Shown piece by piece: positions 1-6,619 of a stretch of DNA of 16,959 nt. This DNA is from Spirochaetaceae bacterium. GTDB lineage: Bacteria; Spirochaetota; Spirochaetia; Treponematales; Breznakiellaceae. Location: NCBI GenBank assembly GCA_031279965.1, contig JAITHM010000063.1, forward strand, positions 1-16,959. Reading direction: 5' to 3'. The first letter of the stretch is position 1, and every line of letters begins with the position of its first letter. The position numbers were made by a program, and so were the translations under genes. The notes below the pieces were generated by a model, which worked only from the letters and a program-made list of their open reading frames with translations, did not search any database and was not told where the DNA came from.

Positions 1-108
1 CGTGGAAATTCGCGCGGGCAAAACCTTTGGCGGCTAGAGCACCGGCCACGCCAAGCGTGCGTCCGCAAAGCCTCCGGCCAACTAGTTTTGTACGCGCGAA
101 TTTCCACG
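1..108. repeat. Long imperfect inverted repeat (hairpin or cruciform-forming)
   Basis: Bases 1-16 are the exact reverse complement of 93-108. The pairing continues inward: 19-24 pairs with 85-90, 25-33 pairs with 63-70 with one bulged base, and 47-51 pairs with 55-59 across a 3-nt loop. The unpaired stretch 71-84 makes the structure asymmetric. The repeat starts at the first base of the window, so it may extend further left. It could be an intergenic repeat element, a structured RNA, or the terminator of a gene outside the window. No T-tract follows position 108, which argues against a simple terminator. The function is unknown. Confidence 0.7.
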
Positions 109-171
109 CGCCCCGCTCACCCAGGAAAGGCCCTGCGGCAACGGCAGGCGCTACGCGCCCGTGCAATGGGA

Positions 172-200
172 TAGAATAAGACATAACGCCATAGTATAGT
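172..200 (+). promoter_or_regulatory. Candidate sigma70-type promoter for the SNF2 operon
   Basis: TATAGT at 195-200 matches the -10 consensus at 5 of 6 positions. TAGAAT at 172-177, seventeen bases upstream, matches the -35 consensus at only 3 of 6. If real, it gives a leader of about 100 nt that contains the inverted-repeat arm at 272-285. The call rests on the -10 element alone and is weak. Confidence 0.25.
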
Positions 201-271
201 ACGTCAAGCAGCGCCGGTTAACTCACGCCTGCAGCAGACAAGCGCGGTAAAGTAAAACGTCCGGGACAAAA

Positions 272-285
272 CGGGAGTTAATCAA
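272..285. repeat. Left arm of 14-nt inverted repeat flanking the SNF2 pair
   Basis: The sequence cgggagttaatcaa is the exact reverse complement of 4992-5005. This arm ends 24 nt before the SNF2 start codon, and the other begins 7 nt after the stop of the partner gene, so together they bracket the two-gene unit. The bases outside the arms are not direct repeats of each other, so there is no target-site duplication. A looser copy, ttaactcacgc, lies at 219-229 in the opposite orientation to this arm. Confidence 0.55.
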
Positions 286-309
286 TACTGCCTTAGAGAG
301 TTCGAAAAT

Positions 310-3132
310 TTGAAAGAATCCTTCACCCTGCTCCTTGAACAGGACGCACATGGTTCACTGGTGCGCTATTCCGGTGCTATCCGGCCCGATTACCGGCATT
401 TTACCGGCATCCAGCGCGAGGTGCTGCGCGCGTTTTTTGACCGCCTTGCCGATGCCAGACAATCATTTTACAGCAGCAATGGCGCTTCTTCCAGCAGCAC
501 GCGAACGGCAAAGTCCGGCATGTCATCTTATGTGATACGTGATCCTGACGAACATTTTCTATCGCTTGCCCTTGCCGCAGGCGTACTTCAATTACCTAAC
601 GGTGCTGTACTGCGCCGCGCCGAAGGAACCTACACCTGCGCGCTTATACTAAATGATGCATCAGCTTCTTCGGTAAAAGTTACTCTTGCTCTGCTCAATG
701 AAGAAGGAACCCTTATTCACGAAAATTTCAAGACGATAAGTGCAAGCCTTATTCGTGCAGGCACTCAGCTCTATGCCATACATGATCTTGGATACCACTG
801 GAAAGAAAGCGATATTTTTAATGCACTGATAAAAAAAACTGATGTTACTTCATTTCTTTCACTCATGTTTTCGCGCTTTACAAATCTTTCACTCTGTTAT
901 ACAGCATCATGGAATCAAGGCGGCATGACGCTCCAAAGCTCCTGGCAGACAAAATATATCCGCCCCCTTGTAGCACAGCCGGCCCTGCTTTTTATGGAGA
1001 TTGATAATTACAAATATCTGCATGTACGGCCGCTTGCCTATCTTCGGGATTTTCCTCCAACATTTCTTGAAAATGAAGATATAATTACCGCGGTGAAAAT
1101 GAATGAAGCCGAAAAAACGTTTACCATCGCAGAAATTATTTTTCCCGAATCAAGCGTAGATATGTTCCGTACAGTGCTCTCCAGGGCAATACGGGGCAAT
1201 GTGCGCAGCACGGGAGAAAACGCTGCGTTTCAGACGCATGTTTACGAAGAGGCCGGACGTTTTATAATCGCTCCTGAATTTGCAAAATCTTTTATCAGTA
1301 CACATATATTTGAACTTTCAAAACAATTTGTGTTTTTGCAGACAAAAGTGCTCGCCGAATATAAAGTTTCATTTGCAAAACCACGCCTTAAAATTTCAGT
1401 GTCAACGGGCATTGATTTCCTGTCGGGGCATGCAAAGATCGAATTTGAAGATCAATCTTATTCATTTACAGAGTTTATGAATGAATATAAAAAAACATCA
1501 TGCATTATGCTTGCTAACGGTATTCAATCTTTTCCCGACAAACGCACTATGAATAAGCTTGAAAAACTGCTTACCGCAATTAATGCTGATACTGTTGAAA
1601 TTTCGCTTTTTGATGTGCCGTTGCTGCTTAACGATGACTCCATTGAGATTAGCGGCGCCGCCTGGGAAAAGGCACGCCCCTTCTTTGAAAATTATAATAC
1701 AATTGAAAAACGGCCCGGTAATTGGGGAATTGAAAACAGTTCTTTGCGCCCCTATCAGGAATATGGCGTTCGCTGGTTGGATTACCTGCGTGAGCATGCC
1801 CTGGGGGCGTGTCTTGCTGATGAAATGGGATTGGGCAAAACCGTACAGGTTATCGCGCTGCTGCGTTCATGCGCCGCAAAGGAACAGGGGATGTGCCTGA
1901 TATTGTGCCCTAAATCAGTTGTCTATAACTGGACGGCAGAGCTTGATAAATTTGCGCCAAACCTCCCCTATATCGTGCACTATGGTGCAGAGCGTGATTT
2001 TGACAGCATAACAAATACTCATAAATTTCAGCTTGTACTTTCAACGTATGCAACACTACGGCGCGATATACAAGAATTTCTTAAATATGAATTTCTTTAT
2101 GTAATACTTGATGAATCACAAAACATCAAAAATCTTACAACACAAACAACAAAAGCTGTATTAAGCCTTAAAACAAAACATCGCCTTGCAATGAGCGGCA
2201 CTCCCATTGAAAATAATCTGCAAGATCTTTACAGTCTTTTTCGTTTCCTGAATCCTTCGTTCTTTGGCTCAGAAAAAAGTTTTCTTGCAAAATATATGCG
2301 GCCTATTCAAGAAGATGAAAATGAAGACGCTCTGCATGATTTAAAGGTGCGCATCTACCCTTTTATTTTGCGCCGGTTAAAACGCGATGTCTTACACGAC
2401 CTTCCAGAAAAAACAGAAGAAATTGCTTATATCGAACTTGATGATGCTCAACTGTCACTTTATCACCGCAAGCGGCTTGAGTATAAAAAACTTATAAGCG
2501 GTATTATTACAAAAGGTGAATTTACAAAATCTTCATTTTTTATTTTCAAGGCACTTTCTGAATTACGCCGTCTTGCTTCAATTCCAGAGGCAGAAGGTGA
2601 GTATGCAGGCCCCTCAGCAAAACGAAACTATCTTCTTGAACAAATCGGCAGCCTGACGGAAACCAGCCATAAATGCCTGGTCTTTGCCAATTTTCTTGCA
2701 GGCGTCGAGATGGTAAGCCAGGATCTTGCCGCACGAGGAATTGCAAATTTAACGATGACCGGCGCGACAGGCAATAGACATTCGCTGATACACAGCTTTC
2801 AAACTGATCCTGACATAAAAGCATTTATTATGACTCTTAAAACAGGCGGTACAGGAATCAATCTTACAGCCGCAGATTATATTTTTATTATGGATCCCTG
2901 GTGGAACAGCGCCGCCGAGGCGCAAGCAATTGACCGTAGTCACCGGATTGGGCAGGTAAACCCTGTTTTTTGTTACCGTCTTATTGCCCGTGATACCATT
3001 GAAGAACGCATAATGGAACTGCAGAAGTTAAAGAGCAGCCTTGCCGGAGCGCTTTTGTCTGATGACGCAGGTATATTTAAAATTCTTAGCGAAGAGGATA
3101 TTGCTTTTTTAGTTGGAGGCAACGATGACTGA
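310..3132 (+). CDS. SNF2/SWI2-family DNA-dependent ATPase (helicase-like)
   Basis: This 940-residue protein belongs to the SNF2 branch of superfamily 2, whose ATPases translocate on duplex DNA and remodel protein-DNA complexes. The two RecA-like lobes fill the C-terminal half. Visible motifs are LRPYQEYGVRWL just before lobe 1, Walker A DEMGLGKT at 504-511, DESQ at 601-604, the SGTP motif III, GTGIN, and QAIDRSHR at 872-879 with the arginine finger. Motif II reads DESQ where bacterial relatives usually have DEAQ or DEAH. Residues about 360-430 resemble the bacterial SNF2-associated region, and the first 350 residues are unassigned. The start is TTG at 310, preceded only by a weak GAGAG at 296-300. 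No earlier start codon exists in frame, but the exact N-terminus is uncertain. The gene overlaps the next one by 8 nt. The family call is firm. The role could be repair, transcription recycling or defence, and the sequence does not decide. Confidence 0.93.
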   Translation: MKESFTLLLEQDAHGSLVRYSGAIRPDYRHFTGIQREVLRAFFDRLADARQSFYSSNGASSSSTRTAKSGMSSYVIRDPDEHFLSLALAAGVLQLPNGAVLRRAEGTYTCALILNDASASSVKVTLALLNEEGTLIHENFKTISASLIRAGTQLYAIHDLGYHWKESDIFNALIKKTDVTSFLSLMFSRFTNLSLCYTASWNQGGMTLQSSWQTKYIRPLVAQPALLFMEIDNYKYLHVRPLAYLRDFPPTFLENEDIITAVKMNEAEKTFTIAEIIFPESSVDMFRTVLSRAIRGNVRSTGENAAFQTHVYEEAGRFIIAPEFAKSFISTHIFELSKQFVFLQTKVLAEYKVSFAKPRLKISVSTGIDFLSGHAKIEFEDQSYSFTEFMNEYKKTSCIMLANGIQSFPDKRTMNKLEKLLTAINADTVEISLFDVPLLLNDDSIEISGAAWEKARPFFENYNTIEKRPGNWGIENSSLRPYQEYGVRWLDYLREHALGACLADEMGLGKTVQVIALLRSCAAKEQGMCLILCPKSVVYNWTAELDKFAPNLPYIVHYGAERDFDSITNTHKFQLVLSTYATLRRDIQEFLKYEFLYVILDESQNIKNLTTQTTKAVLSLKTKHRLAMSGTPIENNLQDLYSLFRFLNPSFFGSEKSFLAKYMRPIQEDENEDALHDLKVRIYPFILRRLKRDVLHDLPEKTEEIAYIELDDAQLSLYHRKRLEYKKLISGIITKGEFTKSSFFIFKALSELRRLASIPEAEGEYAGPSAKRNYLLEQIGSLTETSHKCLVFANFLAGVEMVSQDLAARGIANLTMTGATGNRHSLIHSFQTDPDIKAFIMTLKTGGTGINLTAADYIFIMDPWWNSAAEAQAIDRSHRIGQVNPVFCYRLIARDTIEERIMELQKLKSSLAGALLSDDAGIFKILSEEDIAFLVGGNDD
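3115..3119 (+). promoter_or_regulatory. Shine-Dalgarno site for the SNF2 partner gene
   Basis: A perfect GGAGG lies inside the end of the SNF2 gene, 5 nt before the ATG at 3125. It selects this ATG over a TTG at 3113 in the same frame and implies coupled translation with the SNF2 gene. Confidence 0.8.
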
Positions 3133-4984
3133 TGCTGCCATATATCCTTTGGTTATTGAAACACAGACACCTGCCTGTATTGAAGATGCTGTAGTGCGGG
3201 AAAAGATGCTTTCTGAAGCATTAAACAGCATTACTATGCTGCGGCTTTATGGATTTCCCTTCCCTCAAAACACGATAAAAAGGAAGATCCCTGCCCTTAA
3301 AGCACAATATATTAGCCGGTTGTCAAAATTTCTTGCGTTTAAAACGCAGCAGGACTTTGAAGCCTGGCTTGCCTTGCTTCCCCCGGTGTCACAAAAGATA
3401 TTGTACGACACTGTAATGGAACAATTTTGCGTAATATGCCGCCATCAAAATGAAACAGAAATTCCATTAACAAATCAACCGGCATCTGATTACTGGAACA
3501 ATATACTGGGCAAAGAATTACAGCTGTTGTTTCTGAATATACACAGCACAAATGATCTTATCATAACAAGTATTGACAATGTTTTTGCTGACGCAATTAA
3601 GCCATGGCTGGTACCGCCGCCTGAGGCAAATCTAGACAATTGTGTAACATCTGTTGATGGCACGGAAATTTATAACAATTCCCACGAAGCAGCAAATGCC
3701 TGGGCGCTGCTTTGTGAAGCTTTGCCCGATGAAATTAACAAATACGAAATGATTCATTCCATGAAGCCGTTTACAAAACGGAATATCAATGTGCTGCGCG
3801 GCAAATGTGGATTAAAGCCATTCCCTCTAAATGAAGGACAAGCTCCCGATTCGCTTGATCTTGCCGCACGTTTTACGGTTTGTATGACATCCTGTGAACT
3901 TAAACGCCCCCATGATGAACAGCTTGGAATAAAACAGCTTGTTGAAGATTTCTTTGATAAGAAATCACCTCTAAAAAAAAATATAAATTATTTTACGTTA
4001 AAATGGAATTATCTTGAATCACATGTGCTTAGCGACCATTTGAAAAAACAAACACTCTACTACGGTAAAGATGAGCCGCCGCAGTCACGCGGGATTTTCC
4101 ATGCAATCCTGCTTAAAACAGCACGTGACGGGCGCTGGTTTTCAGCTGACAGCCTTGCCCGGCATATTCTTATAACTGAAAAAAACTTTTTATTTTTATC
4201 AGAAGCACAGGAAAGTTATTGTTATATTAAAGCATCATCAATTACATCAGGTGATATAACTTACGAATCTCTCTGGGGTGATACCGAATATCAGGCAGCA
4301 TTTCAGTTTCGTTTTGATCTGATTTTAAAACCGCTTTTCAAGGCATATTGCTATCTCTTTGCCGCGCTTGGCATTCTTGAAATTACTCAGCGAGAAGCGG
4401 CAGCACCTGTTCTTTACCGCGGTAAATATTCTCCGTTTTCACCTTATGATTCACTTGATGCTGTGCGTGTAACAGATTTTGGCTGTTGGTGCCTTGGATT
4501 ATCTGATAAACGCCCCCAAAATGCCAAGGAACATTATGAAGCAATTGCTGATAAAACATTATTATTAGTAACAGTACAGGGAAAGTCGTTTGAGCGGTCG
4601 TTATATCTGGATAGCATCGGCGTACGGCTTGGTGAAGACCGCTGGCGAATAAGCAAATGCTCATTTATTGCAGGGTGTCAAACAAAAACCGAAATTGAAG
4701 CACGCATAAAAAAATTCAAAAAACTTATTGATGCAAAGCCTGCTGCACACTGGGAAGCGTTCTTTAATAATGCGCTGAACCGCGCCGGATTTTTTAACAA
4801 GTGCAATGTACCGGCAACAGTATATCAACTTGGTAATGACCGCGAGCTTATCGAAGAACTGCTGAACGACAGTGCGCTTTCATCATGCGCCCTGCGGGCA
4901 GAAGGCCAAATGCTTGTAGTCCCTGATAAACATAAAAAGAAATTTTTGAAAATACTTGCTGAACATGGTATTGCCCATTTTTAG
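3125..4984 (+). CDS. SNF2-partner protein of unknown function (619 aa)
   Basis: I do not recognise this protein. It has 619 residues, no signal peptide and no clear membrane helix, so it is probably cytoplasmic. Its start lies 8 nt inside the SNF2 gene with a strong GGAGG, so the two are almost certainly made together. A winged-helix-like pattern, VRVTDFGCWCLG, begins near residue 447. The region about 480-619 ends in a basic segment followed by ILAEHGIAHF. This order, and the spacing of hydrophobic residues, faintly recalls the helicase-associated domain at the N-terminus of bacterial XPB/Ssl2-like proteins. That is an inference by eye only. Cysteines are fairly frequent (FGCWC, CSFIAGC) but form no clear zinc motif. 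Base composition is more AT-rich than the genes after 5696, with many AAA and ATT codons. It may be a DNA-binding or regulatory subunit for the SNF2 ATPase. Confidence 0.85.
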   Translation: MTDAAIYPLVIETQTPACIEDAVVREKMLSEALNSITMLRLYGFPFPQNTIKRKIPALKAQYISRLSKFLAFKTQQDFEAWLALLPPVSQKILYDTVMEQFCVICRHQNETEIPLTNQPASDYWNNILGKELQLLFLNIHSTNDLIITSIDNVFADAIKPWLVPPPEANLDNCVTSVDGTEIYNNSHEAANAWALLCEALPDEINKYEMIHSMKPFTKRNINVLRGKCGLKPFPLNEGQAPDSLDLAARFTVCMTSCELKRPHDEQLGIKQLVEDFFDKKSPLKKNINYFTLKWNYLESHVLSDHLKKQTLYYGKDEPPQSRGIFHAILLKTARDGRWFSADSLARHILITEKNFLFLSEAQESYCYIKASSITSGDITYESLWGDTEYQAAFQFRFDLILKPLFKAYCYLFAALGILEITQREAAAPVLYRGKYSPFSPYDSLDAVRVTDFGCWCLGLSDKRPQNAKEHYEAIADKTLLLVTVQGKSFERSLYLDSIGVRLGEDRWRISKCSFIAGCQTKTEIEARIKKFKKLIDAKPAAHWEAFFNNALNRAGFFNKCNVPATVYQLGNDRELIEELLNDSALSSCALRAEGQMLVVPDKHKKKFLKILAEHGIAHF

Positions 4985-4991
4985 GGCAATG

Positions 4992-5005
4992 TTGATTAAC
5001 TCCCG
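4992..5005. repeat. Right arm of 14-nt inverted repeat flanking the SNF2 pair
   Basis: The sequence ttgattaactcccg is the exact reverse complement of 272-285. It begins 7 nt after the stop codon of the 619-residue protein. It is followed by cacgg, which does not match the bases outside the left arm. In a transcript of the whole unit the two arms could pair 5' leader with 3' end. Confidence 0.55.
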
Positions 5006-5073
5006 CACGGTGCTTGTTTTTGCCTCAGATGAAGTTTGCCTCCCTTCAAATCTATAAAGGCTGTGAAAAATAT

Positions 5074-5101
5074 TGCTAAAAATTATATGCTAAAAATTAT
5101 A
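5074..5101 (+). repeat. Perfect tandem repeat, 2 x 14 nt
   Basis: The unit tgctaaaaattata occurs twice back to back (5074-5087 and 5088-5101). It ends directly against the TTGACA at 5102-5107. It lies in the AT-rich stretch upstream of the EamA-type gene and may be a regulator-binding site, an UP-like element, or only a slippage product. Confidence 0.8.
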
Positions 5102-5132
5102 TTGACAAAAGCTAATTTATGGAAACAATAAT
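5102..5132 (+). promoter_or_regulatory. Candidate promoter of the EamA-type gene
   Basis: TTGACA at 5102-5107 is a perfect -35 hexamer. AATAAT at 5127-5132 matches the -10 consensus at 5 of 6 positions, with a long 19-nt spacer. The -10 ends 5 nt before the ATG at 5138, so transcription would begin at or just inside the start codon. No Shine-Dalgarno sequence is visible, which fits a leaderless mRNA. Confidence 0.45.
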
Positions 5133-5137
5133 ATATT

Positions 5138-5551
5138 ATGTGGATTTTATACGCATTAGTATCGGCAATTTTTGCGGCTTTAACTTCAATTCTGGCAAAA
5201 GTTGGCATCCAAAATATTAACTCAAATCTGGCAACAGCAATTAGGACAATTGTTGTTTTAATTATGTCATGGGCAATGGTTTTTATAACTGGAAAATATA
5301 AAGATATAATAAACATAAGTCATAAAAATTTACTCTTTTTAATCTTATCTGGAATAGCAGCCGGTTTATCATGGCTTTGTTATTATAAAGCATTGCAAAT
5401 GGGCGAAGCATCAAAAGTTATACCAATAGATAAATTCAGTTTGGTAATAGGAATGGTATTAGCATTTATCGTATTAAAAGAAACAATAACAATAAAAACA
5501 ATAATTGGAGGAGGATTAATAACAGTAGGGACATTTGTTTTAATATTTTAG
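5138..5551 (+). CDS. Small EamA-type (DMT superfamily) membrane transporter
   Basis: This 137-residue hydrophobic protein has about five membrane helices (near 2-21, 31-51, 63-82, 91-112 and 117-136). It fits a single EamA domain of the drug/metabolite transporter superfamily. Full-length EamA transporters carry two such domains, so single-domain forms like this probably work as dimers. The pattern WLCYYKALQMGEASKV, followed by a helix and LKE, is typical of the family. The substrate cannot be told. The gene is much more AT-rich than its surroundings: the 60 bases 5461-5520 contain only 14 G or C. That, with isoleucine codons ATA and ATT throughout, suggests recent acquisition. It stands alone, 153 nt after the SNF2 partner and 144 nt before the next gene. 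Confidence 0.82.
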   Translation: MWILYALVSAIFAALTSILAKVGIQNINSNLATAIRTIVVLIMSWAMVFITGKYKDIINISHKNLLFLILSGIAAGLSWLCYYKALQMGEASKVIPIDKFSLVIGMVLAFIVLKETITIKTIIGGGLITVGTFVLIF

Positions 5552-5660
5552 AAATGATTATGCAAAATTTTAAAACCGGTGCCGCGGGCCAATGACACAT
5601 AACTCAAGACGCTTGCATTTTCTTTCCATAAAATAACTCTAGAGCTCTGCGGCGGGTGAC

Positions 5661-5689
5661 TTTTCCCCTTGTAAAAAACATGATATGAT
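5661..5689 (+). promoter_or_regulatory. Candidate promoter of the 307-aa membrane protein gene
   Basis: TATGAT at 5684-5689 matches the -10 consensus at 5 of 6 positions. The -35 seventeen bases upstream (TTTTCC, 5661-5666) is poor. The -10 ends 6 nt before the GTG at 5696, and an in-frame TGA at 5681-5683 rules out an earlier start. No Shine-Dalgarno is present, so a leaderless transcript is suggested. Confidence 0.4.
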
Positions 5690-5695
5690 ACATCT

Positions 5696-6619
5696 GTGAA
5701 AAAAATAGCGCGCCTTGTGCTGTTTGTTATTGTATGTTTTTTTCTCGTTTTCGTGCTTTCAACAGGATTAAGTTTTTTGCGCTTGTGGCTCGATGCGGCC
5801 GTTTCTGTTCCTGTGCGCAGTTTTCTTTATCTTGACGATGTGCTTCGTTCCGCGCGGTGGGCGCTTTCCTTTGCGCTGTATCTGACCGTGCTTTTCGGAG
5901 TGAACTATGCGCAGCGCAATGCAACACCTGCTTTGGGATCCTTTTTGGCGGTTGTGATTCTTACCGGCGGCTTTTGTTTCATTGTTGAACAAGGGCTTTC
6001 TAATGCGCGGCTTATGAGCGCCCCGCCGTATCTTGTAACAAATTCAACGCTGGGTAACGCCGGCCTGATGCTCCACCAGAGAGAGACGGTAATCACCTTG
6101 ATTGACAGGCCGGCACTTGAGACAGGGAGCCGCGTAATTGCCGTTCCGGAGCGTCCGCTTGTCTACCAGGATGTACCTCTTGACGAAAACAACGAGATTA
6201 TCAGTCTGCCGCGTGTCCGGTTTCGTGAAGAAGATACTGTACTTTACAACAATCTGCGGGCGGATTTTTCAGTAAGCGCCGCCCAGCTTGATGCGCGTTT
6301 TGATCAAGGAATTGTGCCTTTTATCGCCTGGCTTGTCCCGCTCCTTATTCTGCTTGCGGCGCTTTCGTATATTTTTGAGGTAGGCGCCTGGCCGCTTGCC
6401 AATCTTTTCCTTTGTGCAGTTGTATTCCGGCTGGTGCTTCTACTGGAAGTCTTTCTCAATGCGCCCAGTGTTCAGGCCGTGCTTGTTGATTTTGCGCGAG
6501 GCCTTCTGCCTAACGAGTTTATCTCGCCATTTCTCATAATGCTGTGCGCGGTGCTTTTTCTGCTTTATGATATATTGATGTATTTTGCGCGGGAACGAGG
6601 TAAACGTGGCAAAGCATAA
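5696..6619 (+). CDS. Polytopic membrane protein, 3 TM + soluble domain + 3 TM
   Basis: I do not recognise the family. The 307-residue protein has six predicted membrane helices in two groups (about 5-30, 54-72, 78-97, then 206-227, 231-253, 275-296). Between them, residues 100-205 form a soluble, probably beta-rich domain. The tail RERGKRGKA is strongly basic and, by the positive-inside rule, cytoplasmic. The layout resembles LptF/LptG-type permease subunits, but no sequence similarity could be established. The GTG start is the only upstream choice because a TGA lies at 5681-5683. The gene overlaps the next by 14 nt, and both encode proteins of similar plan, so they probably act in one complex. 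Confidence 0.85.
   Translation: MKKIARLVLFVIVCFFLVFVLSTGLSFLRLWLDAAVSVPVRSFLYLDDVLRSARWALSFALYLTVLFGVNYAQRNATPALGSFLAVVILTGGFCFIVEQGLSNARLMSAPPYLVTNSTLGNAGLMLHQRETVITLIDRPALETGSRVIAVPERPLVYQDVPLDENNEIISLPRVRFREEDTVLYNNLRADFSVSAAQLDARFDQGIVPFIAWLVPLLILLAALSYIFEVGAWPLANLFLCAVVFRLVLLLEVFLNAPSVQAVLVDFARGLLPNEFISPFLIMLCAVLFLLYDILMYFARERGKRGKA
6597..6601 (+). promoter_or_regulatory. Ribosome binding site deciding the 6606 start
   Basis: GAGGT ends 4 nt before the GTG at 6606, within the end of the upstream gene. It favours GTG 6606 over an in-frame TTG at 6585. Confidence 0.6.

Larger units (their letters stand above)
109..309. other. Intergenic region upstream of the SNF2 gene
   Basis: Together with the hairpin at 1-108 this forms a 309-nt stretch without a convincing gene. 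It holds a small stem (147-151 with 155-159, loop 152-154). It also holds a possible sigma70-type promoter, with TATAGT at 195-200 and a weak TAGAAT at 172-177 seventeen bases upstream. The left arm of a 14-nt inverted repeat lies at 272-285. The reading frame of the SNF2 gene is open back to a TAA at 253-255, but no ATG, GTG or TTG in that extension precedes 310. No tRNA or known RNA motif was recognised. Confidence 0.5.

Noticed and set aside
1..108. Integron attC recombination site
   Set aside because: Some treponemes carry integrons and the structure is asymmetric, but the outer stem is 16 bp of perfect pairing, and the arms do not carry the expected GTTRRRY and RYYYAAC core sites at their ends. 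No integrase or cassette array is visible.
310..4984. Known anti-phage system (DISARM, Druantia or similar) built on the SNF2 protein
   Set aside because: The methylase, phospholipase-D-like, DUF1998 and other partner genes that define those systems are absent; only one unrecognised partner is present.
272..5005. Transposon or insertion sequence bounded by the 14-nt inverted repeat
   Set aside because: There is no transposase or recombinase between the arms, and the flanking bases show no target-site duplication.
5003..5026. Rho-independent terminator after the 619-residue protein gene
   Set aside because: A T-rich run follows gcacggtgc, but the stem would be only 3 bp with a workable loop, too weak to call.
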